Shown in pieces: positions 43,641 to 53,574 of a DNA stretch of 64,000 bases; position 1 is the stretch's first letter, and each line of letters starts with the position of its first letter. A program made the position numbers and the translations under genes. The stretch covers positions 382,217 through 446,216 of the forward strand of contig NZ_KE383991.1 in NCBI RefSeq assembly GCF_000423225.1, read 5' to 3'. The stretch is from Kaistia adipata DSM 17808. GTDB taxonomy: Bacteria; Pseudomonadota; Alphaproteobacteria; Rhizobiales; Kaistiaceae. Below the pieces are notes generated by a model. The model was not told the DNA's origin, ran no database searches, and saw only the letters and a program-made list of their open reading frames with translations.

Positions 43641-43672
43641 GCCCCCGTCCCGGCCTCCGCGCGGACGGGGGC
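43641..43672 (+). terminator. Hairpin at the end of the CUT1-dehydrogenase-isomerase operon
   Basis: Perfect 10-bp stem GCCCCCGTCC / GGACGGGGGC with a 12-base loop, 20 bp after the last stop. There is no T-tract. Confidence 0.6.
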
Positions 43673-43967
43673 GCGACGCGCGGATCGCACCGCGCGCTTT
43701 CCCCGATGCCGTCCACAACGTTGATTTTCATTGGTAGTCAATCAAATAAGGCTACGAGGTCCAAAACCATTCAGTTGCCAGCCCTTTCGGAATTGCCCAC
43801 CTTTTCCATAGGAAAATTTCCGGATTGACAGTTGATGGCGTTCCCCTCAACCTCATACGGCCATCAATGATATTCCAGGAACCGGTGCAGGGGAAATTGC
43901 CGGGTTGATCGGTCGTGTCGTAGATGGGCACCAGACACTGCGTCTTGTCAAAATCCGGAGGTTGGTT
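43673..43967. promoter_or_regulatory. AT-richer upstream region of the nucleoside importer operon
   Basis: This stretch is noticeably less GC-rich than its surroundings, typical of a promoter. It contains an inverted repeat TTGATT (43721-43726) / AATCAA (43740-43745) that could bind a regulator and a TTGACA at 43825-43830, for which I find no good -10. No regulator gene adjoins the operon. Frames here have no recognisable product. Confidence 0.4.
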
Positions 43968-44981
43968 ATGTCCAGTTGGTCCCGTCGTCTCGTGGCGCTT
44001 TGCGGCGCGTCGGCTTTCGCGCTCATGAGCCAGGCCGCGCTCGCCAAAGACGTCAGCGTCGCCGCGATTTCCGGCTACTTCGCCCAGGGCTTCGGCGTCG
44101 CGATCGTCGAGGGCCTGAAGAAGGCCGAGAAGGATCTCGGCGTGAAGGTGAAGCTGGTCGATACCGGCAACCGCGCGCTCGACTATGAGGAGCAGTTCAA
44201 CAATCTCGCCAAGGGCGGCGAGTACGACCTCGTCTTCGTCATGGGCTGGGAGCTGGTCGACGCGCTGCAGAAGGCGGCCGAGGCCTATCCGAACACCAAG
44301 TTCGTGTTCATCGACGGCGTCCTCGACTCCAAGAAGATCATCTACGCCAATTTCGCCCAGAACCAGGGCTCGTTCCTGGCCGGCGCGCTCGCCGCGCTGA
44401 TGGCCGAGAAGGGGAGCGAGGTCGAGGGCCTCGGCGACGGCAAGGCGATCGGCTTCGTCGGCGGCCGCGACATCCCGGTCATCCGCGACTTCCTCGTCGG
44501 CTATGAGCAGGGCGCCAAGACCGCGGCTCCCGACGTGCGCCTCGACGCCGTCTTCGCCGGCACCTTCGACGATCCGGCCAAGGGCAGCGAGCTGACCATG
44601 GCGCTGTACGGCCAGGGTTCGGACATCGTCTACAACGTCGCCGGCCCGACGGGCGAAGGCGTGCTCCAGGCCAGCGCCGCCGCCGGCAAGTACTCGATCG
44701 GCGTCGACGTCAACCAGTGCGACGTCGCGCCGGGCCACGTGATGGCGTCGATGCTGAAGAACGCCAACGTCGCCGTCTACGACCTCGTCAAGGACGTGGT
44801 CGACGGCAAGACCCTCGAGCCGGGCAGCATCCACACCGCCGACGTCAAGTCGGGTGGCGTCGAGCTGCTGCTCTGCCCCGGCGTCGCCGACAAGATCCCG
44901 GCCGACGTCAAGGAGAAGCTCGAGGCCCTCAAGGCCGATATCGCTTCGGGCAAGATCACCGTCGCGACCACCACCCAGTAA
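43968..44981 (+). CDS. BMP-family (PnrA/nucleoside-type) periplasmic binding lipoprotein-like SBP
   Basis: A 337-residue SBP with a Sec signal (SSWSRRLVALCGASAFALMS, cleavage after AALA). The BMP fold is clear: VAAISGYFAQGFGVAIVEGL, YDLVFVMGWELVDALQKAA, FIDGVLDSKKIIYANFAQNQGSFLAGALAALMA and SIGVDVNQCDVAPGHVMAS. BMP proteins bind purine nucleosides or related compounds. The start ATG 43968 follows GGAGG. A hairpin separates it from the ATPase gene. The two nucleoside hydrolases downstream support a nucleoside ligand. Confidence 0.93.
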   Translation: MSSWSRRLVALCGASAFALMSQAALAKDVSVAAISGYFAQGFGVAIVEGLKKAEKDLGVKVKLVDTGNRALDYEEQFNNLAKGGEYDLVFVMGWELVDALQKAAEAYPNTKFVFIDGVLDSKKIIYANFAQNQGSFLAGALAALMAEKGSEVEGLGDGKAIGFVGGRDIPVIRDFLVGYEQGAKTAAPDVRLDAVFAGTFDDPAKGSELTMALYGQGSDIVYNVAGPTGEGVLQASAAAGKYSIGVDVNQCDVAPGHVMASMLKNANVAVYDLVKDVVDGKTLEPGSIHTADVKSGGVELLLCPGVADKIPADVKEKLEALKADIASGKITVATTTQ

Positions 44982-44994
44982 GTCTGGCCGTCGA

Positions 44995-45021
44995 CCCCGC
45001 CCATCCTCGCGATGGGCGGGG
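44995..45021 (+). promoter_or_regulatory. Intra-operon hairpin after the BMP-type SBP gene
   Basis: Perfect 10-bp stem CCCCGCCCAT / ATGGGCGGGG with a 7-base loop in the 187-bp gap before the ATPase. It is probably a partial terminator or stabiliser that sets high SBP expression. Confidence 0.6.
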
Positions 45022-45168
45022 CGACCGTCCTCTCGAGTGCAATATCTTCCGGCGGCGGCGCGTCGCGACGTGCTGGCCTCTTGTGCTGCCGGCGCATTGC
45101 GTGCTGGCTGCGACGTGCCGAACTGCCGGCCGATGGCCAGGCGCGGCGCGCACCAGGGACATCTTCTC

Positions 45169-46707
45169 ATGTCATTCGCCATCGAGCTGAAATCGATCAC
45201 GAAACGGTTCGGCTCCTTCGTCGCCAACGAGGACGTCAATCTCGCCGTCGAACGCGGCAAGATTCACGCCATCATCGGCGAGAACGGAGCCGGCAAGACC
45301 ACCTTGATGAACGTCCTGTTCGGGCTGCTGCAGCCCGACGAGGGCGAGATCTGGATCGATGGCGAGAAGAAGGTTCTGCCCAATCCCGCCGCGGCGATCG
45401 CCGCCGGCATAGGCATGGTGCACCAGCACTTCAAGCTGGTGCCGTCGCTCACCGTCGCCGAGAACGTCTTTCTCGGCATGGAGATCCGCAAGGGCGGCCT
45501 GATCGACCATGCCGCGCAGATCCGCAAGACCGCGGAGCTCTCCAAGCAGTTCGGCCTACAGGTCGATCCGACCGAGCGCGTCGGGCTGTTGTCGGTCGGC
45601 ATCGAACAGCGCATCGAGATCCTGAAGGTCCTGGCGCGCGGCGCGCGCACCATCATCCTCGACGAGCCGACCGCCGTGCTGACGCCGCAGGAGAGCCGCG
45701 AGCTGTTCCAGACGCTGCGCGGCTTCGTCGCCCAGGGCATGACGGTCATCTTCATCTCGCATCACCTGGAAGAGGTGATGGAGGTCTCCGACACCGTCTC
45801 GGTGCTGCGCCACGGCAAGAACGTTGCTTCGCGGCCGACGGCCGAACTGAGCAAGTCCGACCTCGTCCAGCTGATGGTCGGCCGCCTCGTCTCGTTCGAT
45901 CGCCTGCCACGCGGGCCGATCGCCGGCAAGACGGTACTCGAGGTCGAGGACCTCTGGTGCCGCGACGAGCGCCAGCTGCAGGCGCTGAAGGGCGTCTCCT
46001 TCCAGGTGCGGGCCGGCGAGATCGTCGGCATCGCCGGCGTCGCCGGCAACGGCCAGACCGAGCTCGCCGAGGTGCTTTCGGGGCTGCGCCCCTCGAGCCA
46101 TGGCAGGATCAAGCTCGCCGGGCGAGACATCACCGGGCGCTCGGCGCGCGAGATCCGCGCGGCGGGCGTCGGCCATGTTCCCGGCGACCGCCTGGTGCGC
46201 GGCGTGGACCGCAACGCCTCCATCGCGCTCAACCTGCTGATGGGCAGGCAGGACCAGAGCCCCTGGTCGCGCCACGGCATCATCGACCGCACCTATCTGC
46301 AGCAGCAGACCAAGGCGCTGATCGAGCGCTTCGACATTCGCGCCCGCAGCCCGGAATCGACCGCCAAGAGCCTTTCCGGCGGCAACATCCAGAAGGTCGT
46401 GCTGGCGCGCGAGTTCACCGGCGGTGCCGACTGCCTGCTGATCGACCAACCGACGCGCGGCGTCGACATCGGCGCGCAGGAATCGATCCATGCCGAGATC
46501 ATGCGGCAGCGCGCGGCTGGCAAGGCGATCCTTGTGATCTCCGTCCAGCTCGACGAGCTGATCGCGCTCGCCGACCGCATCCTGGTGATGTTCGGCGGCA
46601 CCATCATGGGCGAGATCGCCGGCGACCGGGTCGACGAGGAGGAGATCGGCATGCTGATGGCCGGCGTCGTCCCCGACCCCCATTCCCAAACCGTGGATAC
46701 CGTCTGA
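45169..46707 (+). CDS. Nucleoside-type ABC transporter ATPase, two ABC domains
   Basis: A 512-residue ATPase. Domain one has Walker A GENGAGKTT, the Q-loop VHQHFKLVPSLTV and Walker B IILDEPTAVLTP. Domain two has a degenerate Walker A (GVAGNGQTE), signature LSGGNIQK and Walker B LIDQPTRGVDIGA (Asp-Gln in place of Asp-Glu). This layout is that of YufO/NupA-type ATPases partnered with BMP proteins. ATG 45169 follows AGGGAC; longer frames upstream run through the hairpin. The stop overlaps the permease start (TGATG). Confidence 0.92.
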   Translation: MSFAIELKSITKRFGSFVANEDVNLAVERGKIHAIIGENGAGKTTLMNVLFGLLQPDEGEIWIDGEKKVLPNPAAAIAAGIGMVHQHFKLVPSLTVAENVFLGMEIRKGGLIDHAAQIRKTAELSKQFGLQVDPTERVGLLSVGIEQRIEILKVLARGARTIILDEPTAVLTPQESRELFQTLRGFVAQGMTVIFISHHLEEVMEVSDTVSVLRHGKNVASRPTAELSKSDLVQLMVGRLVSFDRLPRGPIAGKTVLEVEDLWCRDERQLQALKGVSFQVRAGEIVGIAGVAGNGQTELAEVLSGLRPSSHGRIKLAGRDITGRSAREIRAAGVGHVPGDRLVRGVDRNASIALNLLMGRQDQSPWSRHGIIDRTYLQQQTKALIERFDIRARSPESTAKSLSGGNIQKVVLAREFTGGADCLLIDQPTRGVDIGAQESIHAEIMRQRAAGKAILVISVQLDELIALADRILVMFGGTIMGEIAGDRVDEEEIGMLMAGVVPDPHSQTVDTV

Positions 46708-47750
46708 TGTCGGACCGCTTCGACAGCCTGTTCGGCCAGACCCTGGCCATCCTGTTCGCGCTGGGGCTGGGCGCGCTCGTCATCCTGACGGTCGATGAAA
46801 GCCCCGCGCGGGTGTTCGTCACGCTGCTGAACGGCGCGTTCGGCAGCCCCGAGCGCATCGCCGGCACGCTGCTGCAGACGACGCCGATCCTGATCTGCGG
46901 CATCGCCGCCTGCATCTCGTTCCGCGGCGGCCTGTTCAACATCGGCATCGAGGGCCAGCTCTTCATGGGCGGCTTCGCGGCCACGCTGGTCGGCTTCTCG
47001 TTCAACCTGCCGCCGGTTCTGCATCTGGCGCTCGCCATGGCCGCCGCCATCGTCGCCGGCATGGCCTGGATCGCGATCCCCGCCTTCTTCCGGGCCCGCT
47101 ACAAGACCAACGAGGTGGTCTCCACAATCCTCGCCAACTATGTGGCGATCCTGTTGACCTCCTATCTCACCATCAACTGGTTCAAGCGCCCCGGCGGGCA
47201 GTCCGAGACGCCGCCGATCCTCGAGAGCGCCTACCTGCCGGAGCTGTTCTCCTTCTCGCGGCTGAACTGGGGGCTTATCATCGGCCTGGTGCTGGCGCTC
47301 GCCGTGCACTTCTTCTTCACCCGCACCGCGCGGGGCTATGCCGTCAGCGAGATGGGCGCCAATCCGAAATTCGCCGAATATGGCGGCATCAACATCGGCA
47401 AGCTGACCTTCCTGGTCCTCATCGCCTCCGGCGCCGTCGGAGGCCTGGCCGGCGGCGTCGAGGCGCTCGGCGTGCACCATCGCTTCATGGAGGGTTTCGC
47501 GCCGGGCTTCGGCTTCGACGGCGTCATCGCCGCGCTGCTCGCCAACGGTCACCCGATCGGCACGATCTTCACCGCGCTGTTCTTCGGCGCGCTCCGGAGC
47601 GGCTCGCTGCTGCTGGAGGTCGACACCACGGCGTCGCGAGAGATCATCACGGTCATCCAGGCGCTCATCATCCTGGCCGTCTCGGCCCAGATCACCATCC
47701 GCCGCAAGGCATCGGATTCGACCGCGGGAGAGCGTCGATGGAAGTTCTAG
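46707..47750 (+). CDS. Nucleoside-type ABC transporter permease 1
   Basis: A 347-residue branched-chain-permease-fold protein with FRGGLFNIGIEGQLFMGGFAA, NEVVSTILANYVAILLTSYL and the loop AVSEMGANPKFAEYGGINIGK. These are the YufP/NupB features. It overlaps the ATPase gene at its start and the second permease by 13 bp at its end, giving tight coupling. The two different permeases form the channel of the nucleoside importer. Confidence 0.93.
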   Translation: MSDRFDSLFGQTLAILFALGLGALVILTVDESPARVFVTLLNGAFGSPERIAGTLLQTTPILICGIAACISFRGGLFNIGIEGQLFMGGFAATLVGFSFNLPPVLHLALAMAAAIVAGMAWIAIPAFFRARYKTNEVVSTILANYVAILLTSYLTINWFKRPGGQSETPPILESAYLPELFSFSRLNWGLIIGLVLALAVHFFFTRTARGYAVSEMGANPKFAEYGGINIGKLTFLVLIASGAVGGLAGGVEALGVHHRFMEGFAPGFGFDGVIAALLANGHPIGTIFTALFFGALRSGSLLLEVDTTASREIITVIQALIILAVSAQITIRRKASDSTAGERRWKF

Positions 47751-48733
47751 AGCGTCTCCTCAACGTCACGCTGGTCATCGCGACGATCCGCACGACGGCG
47801 CCGATCCTGCTCGTCGCGCTCGGCGGCTCCTTCACCACCAAGGCCGGCATCTTCAACATCGGCCTCGAGGGGCAGATGCTGGTCGGCGCCTTCTTCGCCG
47901 TCATCGGCACGATCGCCTCGGGCTCGCCCTGGATCGGCGTGCTCTGCGGCGTCGCCGCGGCGCTGACGCTGGCGCTGATCTTCGCTCTGCTGGTGGTGAC
48001 CTTCAAGGCGAACGAGGTCGTGGTCGGCCTGGCGCTGAACATCCTCGCCGGCGGCATGACCGTGTCGCTGATGAAGGCGATCTTCGGCACGCGCGGCTCG
48101 ATCTTCGGCCACGGCCTCGTCGGCCTGCCGCCGCTCAAGCTGCCGAACGTCAAGGATCTCGGTTGGTTCGGCCAGATGATCTCCGGCTACACGCCGCTGG
48201 TCTATCTCGCCTTCATCCTCGTGCCGGTGCTGATTCTGTTCTACAACCGCGCCCGGCTCGGCCTCTATATCCGCGTCGTCGGCGAGAAGCCGGAAGCAGC
48301 CGAGGCTCTCGGCATCTCGATCACACGCATCCGCTACACCGCCTCGCTGCTCTGCGGCCTCTTGGCCGGTCTCGCCGGCGCGCATCTGTCGCTCGGCTAC
48401 ACGACGATGTTCACCGAGAACATGTCGTCGGGACGCGGCTTCATGGCGGTGGCGATCCTGATCTTCTCGAATGGCGATCCGCTGAAGATCCTGCTCGGCT
48501 GCCTGCTGTTCGGCTTCTCCGATGCGCTCTCGCTGCGCCTGCAGACGCTCGGCATCTCGTCCTATCTCGTGCTCGCCGTGCCCTATCTGGTCGCGCTGAT
48601 CGCGCTCTTCGCGCTCTCCTACCGGTCACGCCCCCGCGTGATCCAGGAGACGCTGGCGAGCATGGGCCGCGCCCTTTCCGTCAAGTCCAACACCATCAAA
48701 CCACGTACCGCCACGGACGCTTCCAAGCCGTGA
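47738..48733 (+). CDS. Nucleoside-type ABC transporter permease 2
   Basis: A 331-residue YufQ/NupC-like permease: FTTKAGIFNIGLEGQMLVGAFF, NEVVVGLALNILAGGMTVSL, loop RVVGEKPEAAEALGISITRIR. The start ATG 47738 lies inside the end of permease 1. The C-terminal 30 residues are polar and cytoplasmic. A nucleoside hydrolase gene follows after 12 bp. Confidence 0.93.
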   Translation: MEVLERLLNVTLVIATIRTTAPILLVALGGSFTTKAGIFNIGLEGQMLVGAFFAVIGTIASGSPWIGVLCGVAAALTLALIFALLVVTFKANEVVVGLALNILAGGMTVSLMKAIFGTRGSIFGHGLVGLPPLKLPNVKDLGWFGQMISGYTPLVYLAFILVPVLILFYNRARLGLYIRVVGEKPEAAEALGISITRIRYTASLLCGLLAGLAGAHLSLGYTTMFTENMSSGRGFMAVAILIFSNGDPLKILLGCLLFGFSDALSLRLQTLGISSYLVLAVPYLVALIALFALSYRSRPRVIQETLASMGRALSVKSNTIKPRTATDASKP

Positions 48734-48745
48734 CGAGGGGATAAA

Positions 48746-49759
48746 ATGGAACGCATCATTCTCGACGTCGACTCCGCGGGCGACGACATTCTCGCGGTGC
48801 TGTTCGCGGCGATCTCGCCGTCGATGAAGCTTGAAGGCGTCACCACCTGCACCGGTGCCGCCGGCCCGATCGACCAGGTCACCAACGTCGTGCTCAACAC
48901 GCTGGCGCTCGCCGGCAAGGGCGACGTGCCGGTGGCCAAGGGCGCCTGGCGTCCGATCGTCGGCAATTCCAAGGAAGACATGCAGGCGCCGGTGCATTTC
49001 GAGAAGCGCCTCGTCGCGCGCTTCGGCGACCGGCTGAAGAAGTTCAACCCGCCGGCGCCGACGCCGACGCTGAAGGTGATCGACAAGCACGCGGTCGACT
49101 TCATCATCGACACGGCGATGGCCAATCCGGGCGAGATCACGCTCGTCGTCACCGGCCCGATGACCAACGCCGCCATGGCCTTCCTGCAGGAGCCGGCGCT
49201 CGCCAAGGCGCTGAAGCGGATGGTGCTGCTCGGCGGCAATTTCGTCACGCCCGGCAACATCACGCCGCTGTCGGAATACAACATCTGGGCCGACCCGGAA
49301 GCCGCCCGCGTCGTGCTCAACCAGGGCGTCGACACGATCCTGGTGCCGCTCGACGTCTGCGAGGACAACCGCGCCGCCGCCTCGATGCTGACCCGCGATG
49401 ACCTCGCCGACCTGAAGGACGCCGGCGATCATCCGGTCCTCCAGATGATCCAGGACTCGTTCCCGATCTACATCGACATCTGGCGCGAGTTCTTCGATCT
49501 CGTCGGTTTCCCGATGGACGACATCATCACCGTCGCGCTCGCCTTCGACCCGACGCTCTGCACCATGACCGAGCCGCTGTTCTGTGACATCGTGCTCGAC
49601 GGACGCGTCGCGCGTGGCCAGACGGTCGCCTATCGCGGCCGCCAGCTGCTGCCCGGCGGTGGCCCGAAGACGACGCGGATCTGCACCGACATCGACGGCC
49701 GCCGCTTCATGAAGCTCTTCAAGGAAACGATCGTCCGCTACCAGACGGCAGCGGCGTAA
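48746..49759 (+). CDS. Nucleoside hydrolase (IUNH family)
   Basis: A 337-residue enzyme that would cleave the N-glycosidic bond of a ribonucleoside to base and ribose. The calcium-binding start motif is DVDSAGDD, with Val-Asp-Ser in place of the usual Cys/Thr-Asp-Pro; the substrate-binding EYNIWADPEAAR follows. The C-terminal HDP motif is replaced by a divergent stretch (GFPMDDIITVALAFDP), where Asp-Asp may supply the last calcium ligand. It sits next to a second, more canonical copy. The divergent motifs suggest an altered substrate. Co-transcription with the importer is implied by 12-bp spacing. Confidence 0.88.
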   Translation: MERIILDVDSAGDDILAVLFAAISPSMKLEGVTTCTGAAGPIDQVTNVVLNTLALAGKGDVPVAKGAWRPIVGNSKEDMQAPVHFEKRLVARFGDRLKKFNPPAPTPTLKVIDKHAVDFIIDTAMANPGEITLVVTGPMTNAAMAFLQEPALAKALKRMVLLGGNFVTPGNITPLSEYNIWADPEAARVVLNQGVDTILVPLDVCEDNRAAASMLTRDDLADLKDAGDHPVLQMIQDSFPIYIDIWREFFDLVGFPMDDIITVALAFDPTLCTMTEPLFCDIVLDGRVARGQTVAYRGRQLLPGGGPKTTRICTDIDGRRFMKLFKETIVRYQTAAA

Positions 49760-49768
49760 GGGCAGAGA

Positions 49769-50722
49769 ATGACCATGACCGACATGACCAGCACCCGCCC
49801 GACGCCGATCCTGCTCGATTGCGATCCCGGCCACGACGACGCCATCGCGCTTGTGATGGCGCATCGCTCGAAGGCGATCGACCTCCTCGGCGTCACCGTC
49901 ACCTGCGGCAATGCCGAGCCGGAGAAGACCGTCTCCAACACGCTGCGCATCCTCGAGTTCATCGGCGCGCATGACGTGCCGGTCGCCGCCGGCTGCGTGC
50001 GCCCGCTGGCGCGTCCGCTGGTGCTCGGCACAGCCGACGGCCCGAGCGGCCTGGAGGGCTCGCCCTACCTGCCGCCGGCAACCAAGAAGCTCGAGCCGAT
50101 GCACGCGGTCGACTTCATCGCCAAGACGCTGCGCGAGCAGGACGAGCCGCTCCGCATCGTCGCTACCGGCCCGCTCTGCAACATCGGCCTGTTCGTGCTG
50201 AAGTATCCGGAGCTGCTGTCCAAGATCAAGGACATCACCTGGATGGGCGGCGTCTTCTGGCGCAAGAGCGAGTACATCACGCCGACCGAGTTCAACGCCT
50301 TCTGCGATCCGGAAGCGCTGAAGATCGTGCTCGACAGCGGCATCCCGATCACCATGGTCGGCCTCGACGTCACCATGCAGGTGCTGGTCGAGGCGCCGCA
50401 GTTCGCCGAGCTGGAGAAGATCGACACCGAGCTCGGCCGCGTCGTGGTCGACTGGCTGAAGTTCTACGAGAAGCTGCACCGCAACTCGATGGGCGTCGGC
50501 GGCGCGCTGCACGACCCGCTGGCGCTGGCGCTGATCATCGACCCGACCCTGGTCAAGACGCGTCCGGCCCATATCGGCGTCGACCTGACCGGCACCTACA
50601 CCTTCGGCGCGACGGTTGCGGACTACTGGAACGAGCGCGGCCTGCCGCCGAACGCCGAAGTCTGCAAGGAAGTGGATTCGGATCGCTTCTTCGAGCTGCT
50701 CTACAGCCTGCTGCGCGACTAA
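49769..50722 (+). CDS. Nucleoside hydrolase (IUNH family, canonical)
   Basis: A 317-residue enzyme with the canonical DCDPGHDDAIAL calcium motif, TGPLCNIGLFV, WMGGVFWRKSEYITPTEFN and FCDPEALKIV, and the C-terminal HDPLALALIIDP. Inosine-uridine preferring hydrolases have this pattern. It begins 9 bp after its paralogue; the two are well diverged, so this is not a recent tandem duplication. It ends the operon before a double hairpin. Confidence 0.93.
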   Translation: MTMTDMTSTRPTPILLDCDPGHDDAIALVMAHRSKAIDLLGVTVTCGNAEPEKTVSNTLRILEFIGAHDVPVAAGCVRPLARPLVLGTADGPSGLEGSPYLPPATKKLEPMHAVDFIAKTLREQDEPLRIVATGPLCNIGLFVLKYPELLSKIKDITWMGGVFWRKSEYITPTEFNAFCDPEALKIVLDSGIPITMVGLDVTMQVLVEAPQFAELEKIDTELGRVVVDWLKFYEKLHRNSMGVGGALHDPLALALIIDPTLVKTRPAHIGVDLTGTYTFGATVADYWNERGLPPNAEVCKEVDSDRFFELLYSLLRD

Positions 50723-50770
50723 CCGAACCTGCATGGCGCCGCCTTGATGATGAGGCGGCGCGCTGCTCTC

Positions 50771-50840
50771 GTTCCGTCCAGGGGGCGCCTGACGGAACGA
50801 ACGGGCCGGCCCGGCGGTTGATCCGCCGGCCGGCCCTTTT
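50771..50840 (+). terminator. Tandem hairpins ending the nucleoside operon
   Basis: The first repeat GTTCCGTC / GACGGAAC (50771-50798) is followed by a long GC stem, GGGCCGGCCCGGCGG against CCGCCGGCCGGCCC with a one-base bulge (50803-50836), a TTGAT loop and TTTT at 50837-50840. The second is a credible Rho-independent terminator. Confidence 0.8.
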
Positions 50841-51186
50841 CCTGTCGGATCTAGCGCGCCTCGCGCCGAATGCCGATGACAGCTGCGCGGCCCATCGCTT
50901 GGGCGCAACCGCCGCCCCAACGCACCGCCCTCCGACGCCGGTCGGATAATCGTCGACACCCGGATATTACCATATTGTCCCCGGCATTCCGCCGACGCCG
51001 CCGGGCCGCTGCGTCAGGACATGCACTCCTCGGCGCCACCGCTGGATCGCCGTGCCATCCCGCGCAACATGGGCGCGGCGCTTGATGGCGTCCGCTCCGA
51101 TCACGCTGCCGATCGAGCACGACGATGCTTGACTACGACCCGTCGCCCAGCCGAAATGCAGTCGGATCCACGACTTATTCAGGCCG
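50841..51186. other. Intergenic stretch upstream of the LacI gene, no gene recognised
   Basis: 346 bases. The only notable part is an AT-richer segment near 50945-50980 that may hold a promoter. Frames here are short and Arg-rich, typical of GC-rich non-coding sequence. Confidence 0.45.
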
Positions 51187-52221
51187 ATGAAGAAATCCGA
51201 TCAGCCGCGCCGGGCCACGCTCGCCGACATAGCCGAACGCGCAGGCGTCTCGCGCAGCCTCGCTTCGCTGGCCATCCGCGGCGAAGGCGCCGTGCGACCG
51301 GAGACACGCGAGCGCATCGTCGCCGCCGCGGCGGAGCTGAACTACCAGCCGAACATGCATGCGCGCTCGCTGGCGAGCGCCGACGCCGCCTATCTCGGCG
51401 TCGTCGTCGGCCAGATCGAGAACGGCCTGCAAGCCGAGATCGCCAAGACGGCGAGCCTCCTCGCCCGCGAGCAGGGCTACAGCGTGCTGCTGTCGATCGA
51501 CGCGGACACCGACGCCGACGCCGAGAACGCCATCCGCACACTGATCGCGCACCGCGTCTCCGGCATTCTGCTGATCGGCGCGCCCTACGAGAAGAAGACG
51601 ATCGCTCGGGTCGCCGAATGGATCCCGGTCGTCTATGTCGGCCGCCTGCTCAAGGTCGTGAATGTCGACAGCGTCACCACCGACGACGTCACCGGCGGTA
51701 CAATGGCGGTCGAGCATCTTGTGTCGCTCGGCCACCGCCGCATCGCCCATATCGACGGCGGCGCCTCGCCCGGCGCCGAGCGCCGGCGCGACGGCTATCG
51801 CGCCGCGATGACAAAGCACGGGCTTGAGGACGAGATCCGCATCCTCGACGGCGCCTACACGATCGATGCGGGAGCGGAGGCCGCGCGCCGGATCCTCGGC
51901 GATTCGGCGCCGCGCCCGACCGCCATTTTCTCCTGCAACGACATGACGGCGATCGGCCTGATCAACGAGTTCATGAAAGCGGGCGTCGCGATTCCTGGCG
52001 ACCTCTCCGTCATCGGCTATGACGACATCACGCTCGCCGGCACCGAAACCCTGTCGCTCTCGACCATCCATCAGTCGGCCCGCGATCTCGCTACCGCTGG
52101 CGTCACCGCCATGATCGACCGGCTCAACGCTCCCGACGCACCGGTGAGCAAGATCCTGGTGCCGCCGCGACTGGTGGCCCGCCGATCCACCCGCACGGCC
52201 TCGGTAGAACCCGCCGCCTGA
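51187..52221 (+). CDS. LacI-family transcriptional repressor
   Basis: A 344-residue LacI-type protein: helix-turn-helix LADIAERAGVSRSLASLAIRG at about 12-32, hinge PNMHARSLAS, then the effector domain (YLGVVVGQIENGLQAEIAK, HLVSLGHRRIAHIDG, SVIGYDDITLAGTETLSLS). Upstream ribosome-binding sequence is weak. It is followed by the perfect 22-bp palindrome at 52331 and the CUT1 importer/pathway operon, which it very likely represses. The palindrome core resembles sites used by sugar-responsive LacI proteins in alphaproteobacteria. Confidence 0.94.
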   Translation: MKKSDQPRRATLADIAERAGVSRSLASLAIRGEGAVRPETRERIVAAAAELNYQPNMHARSLASADAAYLGVVVGQIENGLQAEIAKTASLLAREQGYSVLLSIDADTDADAENAIRTLIAHRVSGILLIGAPYEKKTIARVAEWIPVVYVGRLLKVVNVDSVTTDDVTGGTMAVEHLVSLGHRRIAHIDGGASPGAERRRDGYRAAMTKHGLEDEIRILDGAYTIDAGAEAARRILGDSAPRPTAIFSCNDMTAIGLINEFMKAGVAIPGDLSVIGYDDITLAGTETLSLSTIHQSARDLATAGVTAMIDRLNAPDAPVSKILVPPRLVARRSTRTASVEPAA

Positions 52222-52233
52222 GCGTGACGCGGC

Positions 52234-52250
52234 CTCTTGTCCGACAAGAG
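52234..52250. promoter_or_regulatory. Short inverted repeat CTCTTGTC-C-GACAAGAG
   Basis: A perfect 8-bp inverted repeat with a single central base, 12 bp after the LacI stop. It could be an additional operator; the one-base centre cannot form a normal hairpin loop. Confidence 0.4.
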
Positions 52251-52297
52251 CCCATGCGCCCCCCTGTGCGCCATCCCGGAATCGACGTTCAGCCGGC

Positions 52298-52326
52298 TTG
52301 ACAAGCCCGGCCACATCCGGTGAGAT
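52298..52326 (+). promoter_or_regulatory. Predicted promoter of the CUT1/SDR/creatininase operon
   Basis: Consensus TTGACA (52298-52303), a 17-bp spacer and TGAGAT (52321-52326). Initiation falls at the left end of the 22-bp operator, the same repression geometry as at the other LacI boxes. Confidence 0.55.
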
Positions 52327-52330
52327 CGCG

Positions 52331-52352
52331 TTTATTGGAGCGCTCCAATAAA
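52331..52352. promoter_or_regulatory. LacI-family operator, perfect 22-bp palindrome
   Basis: Arm TTTATTGGAGC followed by its exact reverse complement, with a central CG. It lies 110 bp after the LacI gene and 64 bp before the ATPase start, overlapping the predicted transcription start. Confidence 0.85.
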
Positions 52353-52416
52353 TCGATCGACCGCGCTGCGACCCGGCCACCGGGCCGGGCCACTATTGCC
52401 AGAAAGACGGGGAAAC

Positions 52417-53493
<1,077 letters not shown>

Positions 53494-53574
53494 CCGGGAC
53501 TGCCGCCAAGAAAGCAGACCGGACCTGCACCAGCCGCCCACACCAGACGGGCGAACCAGAACGGGAGATCCTCC

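Noticed and set aside
43721-43745. TTGATT/AATCAA repeat as a promoter
   Set aside because: No acceptable -10 at 16-18 bp; kept only as a possible regulator site.
48746-50722. Nucleoside hydrolase pair as a recent tandem duplication
   Set aside because: The two differ in the calcium motif, in length and in the C-terminal motif, so the duplication is old or the genes were acquired separately.
48626-50959. 777-codon open frame antisense to the two nucleoside hydrolases
   Set aside because: Composition (Asp/Arg/His/Ala-rich, no hydrophobic core pattern) is that of an antisense shadow.
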